This document shows positions 1 to 6,622 of a DNA stretch of 16,196 bases, in pieces. Numbering within the stretch: the stretch's first letter is position 1; each line of letters opens with the position of its first letter. Location of the stretch: the NCBI GenBank assembly GCA_964415085.1, contig CAYPYI010000034.1:1-16196 (forward strand). The letters are read 5' to 3'. The notes under the pieces were generated by a model. The model searched no databases. It was not told the origin of the DNA and saw only the letters and a list, made by a program, of their open reading frames with translations. The position numbers and the translations under genes are program-made. This DNA comes from CAYPYI01 sp964415085 (lineage in GTDB: Bacteria > Bacillota > Clostridia > Tissierellales > Tissierellaceae).

Positions 1-9
1 AATTATAAA

Positions 10-40
10 AACGAATAAATTTAATTTAAATATATTCGTT
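10..40. repeat. Inverted repeat upstream of yerC, possible operator
   Basis: AACGAATA at 10-17 is matched exactly by TATTCGTT at 33-40. After one A/A mismatch the symmetry continues inward for about five more A/T pairs. The right arm ends where the -35 region of the TATAAT-type promoter at 60-65 would lie, so a bound protein could block that promoter. There is no T-run after it, so it does not look like a terminator. An operator role is inference only. Confidence 0.4.
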
Positions 41-99
41 ATAAAATATAAGGGTATACTATAATGTAGGGATTGACTTTAATAAAGAGACAATATATT
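37..99 (+). promoter_or_regulatory. Candidate yerC promoter region
   Basis: A perfect -10 TATAAT lies at 60-65 in the context GTATACTATAATG, with only a weak -35 about 17 bases upstream. A second possible promoter is TTGACT at 73-78 with TATATT at 94-99, spaced a short 15 bases. Either would give a leader of roughly 60-100 bases before the yerC start at 169. The choice cannot be made from sequence alone. Confidence 0.45.
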
Positions 100-168
100 T
101 ATGAGGTATAAATAAAATACTTGAAAGCATTAAAGTCACGATATATAATGTATGTGGAGGTGAGCAAA

Positions 169-468
169 ATGAATTACAACTCAAACATAAAAAGCGAACA
201 AACAGATAGTTTATTTGAAGCAATTTTATTACTAGAAGATATGGAAGATTGTTATCGTTTTTTTGAAGATGTTTGCACCATTAAGGAAATTGAGGCTATT
301 GGTCAAAGATTAGAAGTTGCAAAATTATTAACACAAAAGAAAACTTATAATGAAATAGAAGAAGAAACAAAGGCAAGTACAGCTACGATTAGTAGAGTAA
401 ATAGAGCTTTAAAATATGGAACAAACGGATATAATATAATTTTAAAAAGACTTGGATATCTAGACTAA
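169..468 (+). CDS. yerC: YerC/YecD-family TrpR-like DNA-binding protein
   Basis: This 99-residue cytoplasmic protein belongs to the YerC/YecD branch of the Trp repressor superfamily. Residues about 14-57 form the helical TrpR-like core, including the stretch IKEIEAIGQRLEVAKLL. Residues about 58-82 form the helix-turn-helix, including STATISRVNRAL, which fits the family recognition helix. I chose ATG 169 because GGAGGTG sits at 156-162, six bases upstream. The in-frame TTG at 121 has no ribosome binding site and would add 16 residues absent from the usual roughly 100-residue family length. A terminator follows, so the gene is probably monocistronic. In Bacillus subtilis yerC lies in the same general chromosomal neighbourhood as pcrA and ligA, which fits this window. 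Its target operators and any ligand are unknown; the tryptophan-binding role of true TrpR should not be assumed. Confidence 0.9.
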   Translation: MNYNSNIKSEQTDSLFEAILLLEDMEDCYRFFEDVCTIKEIEAIGQRLEVAKLLTQKKTYNEIEEETKASTATISRVNRALKYGTNGYNIILKRLGYLD

Positions 469-487
469 TAGGTTTTAAAATACTAAT

Positions 488-530
488 AAATACATTTATA
501 ATAACTCAGTTATTTTAAATGTATTTTTTT
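488..530 (+). terminator. Rho-independent terminator after yerC
   Basis: AAATACATTT (488-497) pairs with AAATGTATTT (517-526). An inner stem, AATAAC (500-505) with GTTATT (509-514), caps it, and the T-run continues to 530. The stem is AT-rich but long, and it starts 20 bases after the yerC stop. Confidence 0.75.
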
Positions 531-566
531 ATGTAATTTAATATATTAGCAAACTAATGTGTCGCA

Positions 567-600
567 TTGACAAATAATGCATAAACATATAAATTATAAT
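567..600 (+). promoter_or_regulatory. Candidate promoter of the tandem-domain lipoprotein gene
   Basis: A consensus -35 TTGACA lies at 567-572. The -10 could be TATAAA at 588-593 (15-base spacer) or TATAAT at 595-600 (22-base spacer); neither spacing is ideal. The start codon follows at 633 with AGGGGG at 619-624. Confidence 0.5.
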
Positions 601-632
601 ATGTATGAAGTTAATAAAAGGGGGAATATAGA

Positions 633-1907
633 ATGATAAAAAACAAAAAAGGCATATTGTTATTATTAGTACTAGTACTTACATTTAGTTTAGTGTCATG
701 CTCAAAAGATGATGTAAAAGAAGACAATAATAAAGATGTGGAGAGTAATGTTGAAGAAAAAGACGTAACTGCATCTGGAAAAGTTTATCAAGGGTTTGGA
801 ATGAGTAACTTATACAGAGAAGATATGGGTGAAGATAGTGAAGGAAACCCTATCTATAGTTTCAATCAAATTTTTGTAAATGCATTATTTGATGAAGATG
901 ATAAAATAGTAGATATTTATATTGACCAGTTAGAAGTAGGAACTCCTAATGGACCAGAAACTTTTGCTAAATTCAATGGTTATCCAGAAAAAGAAGGATT
1001 TAATTGGTCTGGTAAATATGAAACTACTGAAGAAATATTTAAAGAAGAGTTAGAAAATTGGAAAACAAAAAGACAATTAAAAGATGATTATAAATTAGAT
1101 TCAGGAACTTGGGAAGAACAAATCCAAAAATATGAAGAAACTTTTAAAGGAATGACTGTAAAAGAAGTAATAAAATGGACAAATGATTACTGTTCAAGTA
1201 TAGATAATAGACCAGTAACTAAAGATTCAGAACATCTAATAGATGTTGAAAAATATGAAGCTTTATCAGATGAAGACAAAGCTATGTTAGATGAGTTAAC
1301 AAGTGTAGCAACAATTAGTTTAAACGATACTCATGGTAACATTTTAATAGCAATAAGAAATGCATCTAACAATAAAAAAGAAGTAGAAGTTAAAGATTAT
1401 GAAAACTTAGGAATTGGCCTTGCATATAATACAAGAGTTATGCCAATGAAAGACGATGAAGGAAATTCAATTTATAGCTTCAATGAAGTTATAACAAATG
1501 TTGTTTTAGATAAGGATGAAAAAATTTCAGCTATATTTATAGATCAACAAGAATTGTTCTCAGGAAATATGGAAGGTGATAATGTATCTAAATTTAGTGG
1601 ATTCCCAACTCAACAAGGATATAATGGAGTAGAAGAAATTACACCAGCTATGTTTAGAGAAGAAGTAGCAGCTTGGAGAACAAAAAGACAATTAAAAGAA
1701 GATTATAAATTAGAATCTGGAACTTGGGAAGAGCAAATGTTAAAAATAGAAGAAGAGTTAATAGGAAAGACTAAAGAAGAAGTTATTTCATGGGCAGAAG
1801 AATATGAAAATAATCCTGACTTAATTTCTGGAGCAACAATAAGCATACAAAATGAAAATGGAATGATATTAGATTCAATAATTAACTCATTTGACAATTT
1901 AAAATAA
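633..1907 (+). CDS. Secreted lipoprotein with two tandem FMN-binding-like domains
   Basis: This 424-residue protein has a clear lipoprotein signal: basic MIKNKK, a Leu/Val-rich core and the lipobox L-V-S-C, with the lipidated Cys at residue 23. It should be anchored on the outer face of the membrane. An acidic linker (24-48) leads into two copies of one domain, about 50-246 and 256-424. Shared blocks are YSFN followed by an F/V-rich strand and an IDQ motif, then TKRQLK-D/E-DYKL-SGTWEEQ (145 and 350, offset 205), and an ATIS strand (226 and 401). The last block, SGATIS in copy 2, resembles the SGATxT motif of NqrC/RnfG-type FMN-binding domains. The flavinylated second Thr is Ser here, and copy 1 has SVATIS, so covalent flavin is uncertain. 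From memory, the layout resembles single-domain clostridial lipoproteins of unknown function. The start is supported by AGGGGG at 619-624, eight bases upstream. Confidence 0.8.
   Translation: MIKNKKGILLLLVLVLTFSLVSCSKDDVKEDNNKDVESNVEEKDVTASGKVYQGFGMSNLYREDMGEDSEGNPIYSFNQIFVNALFDEDDKIVDIYIDQLEVGTPNGPETFAKFNGYPEKEGFNWSGKYETTEEIFKEELENWKTKRQLKDDYKLDSGTWEEQIQKYEETFKGMTVKEVIKWTNDYCSSIDNRPVTKDSEHLIDVEKYEALSDEDKAMLDELTSVATISLNDTHGNILIAIRNASNNKKEVEVKDYENLGIGLAYNTRVMPMKDDEGNSIYSFNEVITNVVLDKDEKISAIFIDQQELFSGNMEGDNVSKFSGFPTQQGYNGVEEITPAMFREEVAAWRTKRQLKEDYKLESGTWEEQMLKIEEELIGKTKEEVISWAEEYENNPDLISGATISIQNENGMILDSIINSFDNLK
780..1904 (+). repeat. Internal tandem domain duplication in the lipoprotein gene
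   Basis: The gene encodes two homologous copies of one domain, about 780-1370 and 1398-1904. The best-conserved DNA block is 1065-1123 against 1680-1738: I count 4 mismatches in 59 bases at an exact offset of 615 bases (205 codons). Elsewhere the copies have diverged much further at the protein level. Confidence 0.85.
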
Positions 1908-1914
1908 TAGTTAA

Positions 1915-1955
1915 AAAAATACTTCCAGTAGCAATAGCTACTAGGAAGTATTTTT
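1915..1955. terminator. Bidirectional terminator between convergent genes
   Basis: The stem AAAAATACTTCC plus AGTAGC (1915-1932) pairs with GCTACT plus GGAAGTATTTTT (1937-1955). It has a four-base AATA loop and a single bulged A at 1943. T-rich runs follow the hairpin on both strands. It starts eight bases after the lipoprotein stop on the plus strand and lies only three bases past the DUF2207 stop on the minus strand, so it should serve both genes. Confidence 0.9.
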
Positions 1956-1958
1956 ATT

Positions 1959-3689
1959 TTATCTTGTGCCGCCTCCAGAACCGCCTCCGAAGCCGCCACC
2001 TCCACCACCAATACTAGTTCCACCACCAAAGCCTCCAGATGAAATACTGGAAGATGCTGACGTTACACTAGTATATGAAGAAGTTATACTTCTTGAATAA
2101 AGGTTGGCTAAATAAATCGTATTTAAATCAATTTGAGTTTCTTCAAAATAGTTAGGATATAACTTTTTAAATTCTTTTTCAACTACATCAGTAATACCAA
2201 ATATGGCAGCATACATCATATAGCTATCCCATATGTGAACATTTGCAGATTCTCTTTCATTTAGTAAAGAGAAATCTTTTAAATAGTTTTTAAATCTGAT
2301 GCTATTTTCAGCAACATCCTTACCTGTATTAGATAGCTTTGGAACATCAAAAGTCATAAACAGAGCTTTTCTTTGTTCATACTCTAAATAACCAGTATCT
2401 AAAAGTTTTAATTCAGAACTATCTTCTAAAGAGTCCATAAAAGTTTTAAACTTTGATGAATTCTTGCTCATCCATTTATCAAATTCTTTTTCTTCAAGCA
2501 TATTATCAGTGCCTGCTGCTTCAGTTAAAAATCTAAAGAATAATCCTTCGGACTTAGAAGCATCCTTAGGAGGTGAAATAATTTGAAAACCAGATTTTTC
2601 CTTTTTAAAGAAAACACCATTCTCATAAGTTACTTTCTTAATATTGCCAGATTTTAACCATTTTAAGAAGAAATATGTTATATAGTTTGTATGATCTGTC
2701 ATATTTAAATTTGATAATATATAATAAATATCAACAGGATCATCTTTATAAGGAACATCTCTAAAATATTCACCTTTATAGCTTTTCTGATCTAAATCAA
2801 ATTTCTTTGAGTTAGCAGAAGAAACTTTACCAATAATTAATCCAGTAGCACCCAATGTAATAATTGGGATTAAGAAAAACAAAGGACTAAAGTCACTTTC
2901 ATTTTCGTGTTCTACAGGATAATTATTAGGATCAACAGGTCCATAATCAACATATTCTCCACCTTCAAAAGCAATATTTTTTATTTCTTCAAAAGGCATG
3001 TCTATGTAAGAATCTTCACTGGCGTTAAAATAACCTGGTTCAAATCTTAACAATATATGGGCATAATTGCTTTGTTTAAGAGGTTTAAAAGATTTAGCAA
3101 CAACTTTTCCATTTTCAAGCTGTATCTCACCTTCAAAGCCGAAAGCCCACATCAAAACATCTTCTTGATTGAAATCTTTAAAGCTATTTACTGTAATAGA
3201 AATTTTTTCAGGTGGTTCAGATAAAGAATCATTTATAAATCTATAATGAAGTATTTGAGCATCTTCAGCATTCTTTATTATATCTTTTACAATATAACTT
3301 ACTGTATATTCATTTTTCCCGTATTCTCCAATACCCCAGCAAAGTTCATAATTTTCTCCATCATACATAATACCTGCTTTATCTTTTTTTTCTTCTCTTG
3401 ATGCATTTATATCCCAATCATCTAATGTTTCATATTCTACATTATTTTTACTAACATTTAAGTTTAATATTTCAATTCCACTAGCTGAAATAGGGATAAA
3501 ATGTTCAGTACCATAATCATCATAATAATCCCAAACCATAGTAACTTCAGCATCTCCATTTTCTAGTAAATTAACATATACATCAATGGAGTTTAAATCT
3601 GTTGCATAACTTGTAATTGGTAAGGTCATAAATAAAATAATAGATATAATACATATTAGAGAAAAAGTTCTCTTATTAAAACTTTTCAT
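1959..3689 (-). CDS. DUF2207-family membrane protein with Gly-rich tail
   Basis: This 576-residue protein starts with a signal peptide (about residues 1-30). An extracellular beta-rich DUF2207 domain follows (about 31-260), beginning with the typical IDVYVNLLENGDAEVTMVWD stretch. One membrane segment lies at about 267-291, then a cytoplasmic region. Near 461-515 is the family block FKNYLKDFSLLNERE followed by IHIWDSYMMYA-like sequence and FGITDVVEKEFKKLYP. The last 25 residues are almost all Gly with Phe, ending GGGTR. I see only one internal membrane helix; many relatives have extra helices before the tail. I chose ATG at 3689 (minus strand), preceded by GGTGAT, over an upstream TTG at 3716 that overlaps the lemA stop. 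It lies 17 bases downstream of lemA and shares its promoter. Function is unknown; the recurring pairing with LemA suggests an envelope role. Confidence 0.85.
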   Translation of the reverse strand: MKSFNKRTFSLICIISIILFMTLPITSYATDLNSIDVYVNLLENGDAEVTMVWDYYDDYGTEHFIPISASGIEILNLNVSKNNVEYETLDDWDINASREEKKDKAGIMYDGENYELCWGIGEYGKNEYTVSYIVKDIIKNAEDAQILHYRFINDSLSEPPEKISITVNSFKDFNQEDVLMWAFGFEGEIQLENGKVVAKSFKPLKQSNYAHILLRFEPGYFNASEDSYIDMPFEEIKNIAFEGGEYVDYGPVDPNNYPVEHENESDFSPLFFLIPIITLGATGLIIGKVSSANSKKFDLDQKSYKGEYFRDVPYKDDPVDIYYILSNLNMTDHTNYITYFFLKWLKSGNIKKVTYENGVFFKKEKSGFQIISPPKDASKSEGLFFRFLTEAAGTDNMLEEKEFDKWMSKNSSKFKTFMDSLEDSSELKLLDTGYLEYEQRKALFMTFDVPKLSNTGKDVAENSIRFKNYLKDFSLLNERESANVHIWDSYMMYAAIFGITDVVEKEFKKLYPNYFEETQIDLNTIYLANLYSRSITSSYTSVTSASSSISSGGFGGGTSIGGGGGGFGGGSGGGTR

Positions 3690-3706
3690 TATATCACCAA
3701 CCTTTA

Positions 3707-4246
3707 TTATTCCCAACTAGGCATACTCCTTTTAGTTTCTGTTGAAGAGAAGTACTCTTCTTCACGGAAATTAAACATTCCTGCAAGTAATGAATTAGGA
3801 AAAGTTAATATAAGTCTATTAAACTTAGTTACTGTATCATTATAAATCATTCTAGAATGTCTTACGTTATTTTCATATTCATTAATTTGATTCATGGTAT
3901 TTTCATAAATATTTGAAGCTTTTAAATCAGGATAAGCCTCTGCAACTACATTAATTCTTCCAATAGCCTCATTAAACATAGTAGCATCTTTTTCTACATC
4001 TGAAGGATTAGAATTTTTACTTATTCCAGCTCTTTGAGCTGTTACATTTTCTAATACTTCTGATTCGTGTTTTGAATATTTCTTAGTTGCTTCTATAAGA
4101 CTTGTAAGCGCATCCCATCTTGATTCGATTTGAGCTGCAATTTGTCCCATAGAGTTTCTAACCATTTCTCTACTTTGAACTAACTTGTTATATGTTGAAA
4201 TCATCCAAATAACAATTACTGCGATTAAAATTAAAATTATATACAT
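3707..4246 (-). CDS. lemA: LemA family protein
   Basis: This 179-residue protein has an N-terminal membrane helix (about 1-17) and a long helical body. Family blocks are YNKLVQSREMVRNSMGQIAAQ (from residue 19), the HESEVLENVTAQR stretch (60-72), AEAYPDLKAS (102-111), RMIYNDTVTKFN (132-143) and FPNSLLAGMFNF (149-160). The usual RRxDLIPNLV segment is RWDALTSLI here, a variant I associate with clostridial LemA proteins. I chose ATG at 4246 (minus strand) because AGAGGAGA at 4260-4253 lies just upstream; the more distal ATG at 4288 has no such site and would overlap the promoter. It is the first gene of a two-gene operon with the DUF2207 gene. The molecular role of bacterial LemA is not firmly established. 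Confidence 0.92.
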   Translation of the reverse strand: MYIILILIAVIVIWMISTYNKLVQSREMVRNSMGQIAAQIESRWDALTSLIEATKKYSKHESEVLENVTAQRAGISKNSNPSDVEKDATMFNEAIGRINVVAEAYPDLKASNIYENTMNQINEYENNVRHSRMIYNDTVTKFNRLILTFPNSLLAGMFNFREEEYFSSTETKRSMPSWE

Positions 4247-4286
4247 ATATATTCTCCTCTCTATAACTATTATTATATACATATCC

Positions 4287-4295
4287 ATTATATCA
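4287..4295 (-). promoter_or_regulatory. Extended -10 promoter of the lemA operon
   Basis: Read on the minus strand, TGATATAAT is an extended -10 (TG, one base, TATAAT). The -35 hexamer 17 bases upstream (TATTAA, 4315-4310) is poor, as is common for extended -10 promoters. It stands about 40 bases ahead of the lemA start and is back-to-back with the pcrA promoter. Confidence 0.6.
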
Positions 4296-4348
4296 AAGCT
4301 AATTCACTATTAATATAAATATTTAAATTCAAGATATAAAGCAAGTTA

Positions 4349-4377
4349 TGGAAAAAAATTAAGTATTACTATATAAT
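4349..4377 (+). promoter_or_regulatory. Promoter of the pcrA-ligA-gatCAB operon
   Basis: The -10 TATAAT lies at 4372-4377, with TGGAAA (four of six -35 matches) at 4349-4354 and a spacer of exactly 17 bases. The predicted leader to the GTG start at 4409 is about 25 bases. No other strong promoter was seen before 11750, so this probably drives all five genes. Confidence 0.6.
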
Positions 4378-4408
4378 AAATAGAGAATGAAAATTGGAAG
4401 GTGATTAA

Positions 4409-6613
4409 GTGGACTTTTTATCAGGATTAAATGATAATCAAAGACAAGCAGTAGAAACCACGGAAGGGCCAATACTTATATTGGCTGGAGCAGGAAGTGG
4501 TAAGACCAGAGTAATAACGCATAAAATTGCTTATTTAATAGAAGAAAAAAATGTATTCCCAGGAAATATACTTGCGATAACATTTACAAATAAGGCAGCT
4601 ACAGAAATGAAAGAAAGAACAGCAAATTTATTAAATAGAGATGTTGAAAGAATGTGGATAGGAACATTTCATGCTGTGTGCTTAAGAATACTTAGAAGAG
4701 ATATTGATAAACTAGGTTATACAAGTAATTTTTCTATATATGATAGAAATGATCAAGTAACTCTAGTTAAGGATTGTTTGAAAGAGTTAGATATTAATTC
4801 TAAAGAATATAATGAAAACATGATTTTATCTAGGATTAGTGATTTTAAAGACAGACAAATAAGTCCGGAGGAAAATTTAAAAGAAAATGAGAATGACTTT
4901 AGAGAAAAAAACATAGCCAATGTTTATAAGTTATATCAAAAGAAACTTTTTGATAATAATGCATTAGACTTTGATGATATTTTATGTAAAACAGTGGATT
5001 TATTAAATAAAGAAAAAGATATATTAGAATATTATCAAGGAAGATTCGAATATGTATTTGTTGATGAGTACCAAGATACAAATAAAATTCAATATGAATT
5101 ATCAAAATTAATGTCAGGAAAACACAACAATATTTGTGTTGTAGGAGATATTGACCAATCTATTTATGGTTGGAGAGGTGCTGATATTTCTAATATAATG
5201 AACTTCAGTAAAGATTTTAAAGATGCAAAAGAAATAATGCTTGATAGAAATTATAGATCAACTCAAAAAATACTAGATGTTGCAAACTCGGTAATAAAGA
5301 ATAACTATAATAATCCAAAGAAACATTTGTGGACAGAAATAAAAGATGGCATGGATGTAGAATATTATGACTTTGAAAGGGCAGAGCAAGAAGCAGACTT
5401 TGTTGTAGATGAGATCAAAAGACTAATAGATAGTAAAGAATACAAGGCTTCTGATATAGTTGTTTTATACAGAGCTAATGCTCAGTCGAGACATTTTGAA
5501 GATAGACTAGTTCAAAGAAGAATTTCATATAAGGTAGTAGGTGGGTTAAGATTCTATGACAGAAAAGAAATAAAGGATATTTTGGCTTATCTTCAAGTTA
5601 TACAAAATCCTAAAGATGACTTATCATTAAAGAGAATAATTAATACACCTAAAAGAGGTATTGGATTAACTACAGTTGGTAGATTAGAAGCATTTAGTAA
5701 TGAAAATAATATAAGTATGTATGAAGCTTTATATATGGCAGACAAAATAGAAACAATATCAGCAGGAGCTAGAAAAAAATTAAGTGGATTTATTGAAATG
5801 TTAAATTTATTAATTGCAAAAAGTGAGTTACAATCATTAACAGAGCTTATAGAGAGTGTATTAATAGACTCAGAATATAAAAAATCATTAGAAGACGAAG
5901 ATACAATTGAAAGTAGAACAAGAATCGAGAATATAGAAGAATTTGTATCAGCAGCAGCTGAGTATGAGCAAAGTCAAGAAAATCCAGACTTAGAAGATTT
6001 TCTTTCAAGAATGAGCCTTTTATCAGATGTAGATAAAACGGTAGATAATAATAGCATAGTAACTTTGCAGACTATTCATAGTGCAAAAGGTCTAGAGTAT
6101 CCAGTAGTATTCGTAGTAGGATTGGAAGAAGGACAATTCCCAACATATAGAGCTATAGATTCTGGAGAAGAAGATATCGAAGAGGAAAGAAGACTTTGCT
6201 ATGTAGCAGTTACTAGAGCAGAAGAAAGATTATATTTAACAAGTGCAAAAATCCGAATGCTTTATGGTAGGACAACATACAATTTACCTTCTAGATTTAT
6301 AAAGGAAATGGAAGATACAATTGTATATATGAATGATGAAGATGATATTAAAACTAATAAATCTTCTATGAGTGCAAATAACTTTTTTATAGGGGTAAAA
6401 AGAGAAAAAGATAGAAATAGTAATATAGATACTAAGCCCGCTAAAAAAAATAGTGATAGTAATTATAGCTTAGGCGATAGAGTTAAGCATAAATCATGGG
6501 GAAATGGTATGATTGTTGAAATTAAAGACGATGGTAAAACTTTACTGATTGCTTTTGAAGGAAAAGGAATAAAGCAGTTAGCCACTGATTTAGCACCAAT
6601 AGAAAAGTTATAG
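4409..6613 (+). CDS. pcrA: ATP-dependent DNA helicase PcrA (UvrD/Rep family)
   Basis: PcrA is a 3'-5' superfamily 1A helicase that acts in DNA repair and in clearing replication-transcription conflicts. At 734 residues it has the normal length. All the motifs are present: Q-motif LNDNQRQAV (7-15), Walker A AGAGSGKT (26-33), Ia TFTNKAATEM, Ib GTFHAVCLRILRR, II DEYQDT (219-224), III GDIDQSIYGWRGAD, IV LDRNYRST, V QTIHSAKGLEYPVVF (from 554) and VI EERRLCYVAVTRAEERL. A flexible Ser/Asn/Lys linker leads to the C-terminal Tudor-like domain (about 686-734, including GDRVKHKSWGNGMIVE), which in Bacillus binds RNA polymerase. The start is GTG, with AAGGTGAT at 4398-4405. The stop codon TAG overlaps the ligA ribosome binding site. 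No unusual residues were noticed. Confidence 0.97.
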   Translation: MDFLSGLNDNQRQAVETTEGPILILAGAGSGKTRVITHKIAYLIEEKNVFPGNILAITFTNKAATEMKERTANLLNRDVERMWIGTFHAVCLRILRRDIDKLGYTSNFSIYDRNDQVTLVKDCLKELDINSKEYNENMILSRISDFKDRQISPEENLKENENDFREKNIANVYKLYQKKLFDNNALDFDDILCKTVDLLNKEKDILEYYQGRFEYVFVDEYQDTNKIQYELSKLMSGKHNNICVVGDIDQSIYGWRGADISNIMNFSKDFKDAKEIMLDRNYRSTQKILDVANSVIKNNYNNPKKHLWTEIKDGMDVEYYDFERAEQEADFVVDEIKRLIDSKEYKASDIVVLYRANAQSRHFEDRLVQRRISYKVVGGLRFYDRKEIKDILAYLQVIQNPKDDLSLKRIINTPKRGIGLTTVGRLEAFSNENNISMYEALYMADKIETISAGARKKLSGFIEMLNLLIAKSELQSLTELIESVLIDSEYKKSLEDEDTIESRTRIENIEEFVSAAAEYEQSQENPDLEDFLSRMSLLSDVDKTVDNNSIVTLQTIHSAKGLEYPVVFVVGLEEGQFPTYRAIDSGEEDIEEERRLCYVAVTRAEERLYLTSAKIRMLYGRTTYNLPSRFIKEMEDTIVYMNDEDDIKTNKSSMSANNFFIGVKREKDRNSNIDTKPAKKNSDSNYSLGDRVKHKSWGNGMIVEIKDDGKTLLIAFEGKGIKQLATDLAPIEKL

Positions 6614-6622
6614 GAGGTTTTT

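Noticed and set aside
10..40. PurR box pair or guanine-type regulatory element
   Set aside because: The CGAA and TTCG cores are closer together than in the Bacillus PurBox pair, and the downstream gene is not a purine gene.
101..115. Tiny four-codon reading frame (ATG AGG TAT AAA TAA) in the yerC leader
   Set aside because: It has no ribosome binding site and is too short to judge; nothing suggests an attenuator.
121..168. In-frame TTG start 16 codons upstream of the chosen yerC start
   Set aside because: There is no ribosome binding site before TTG 121, while ATG 169 has GGAGGTG at the right distance and gives the usual family length.
1703..2029. Minus-strand open frame over the end of the lipoprotein gene and the shared terminator
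   Set aside because: It is a shadow of two real genes, crosses a strong bidirectional terminator and has no recognisable protein features.
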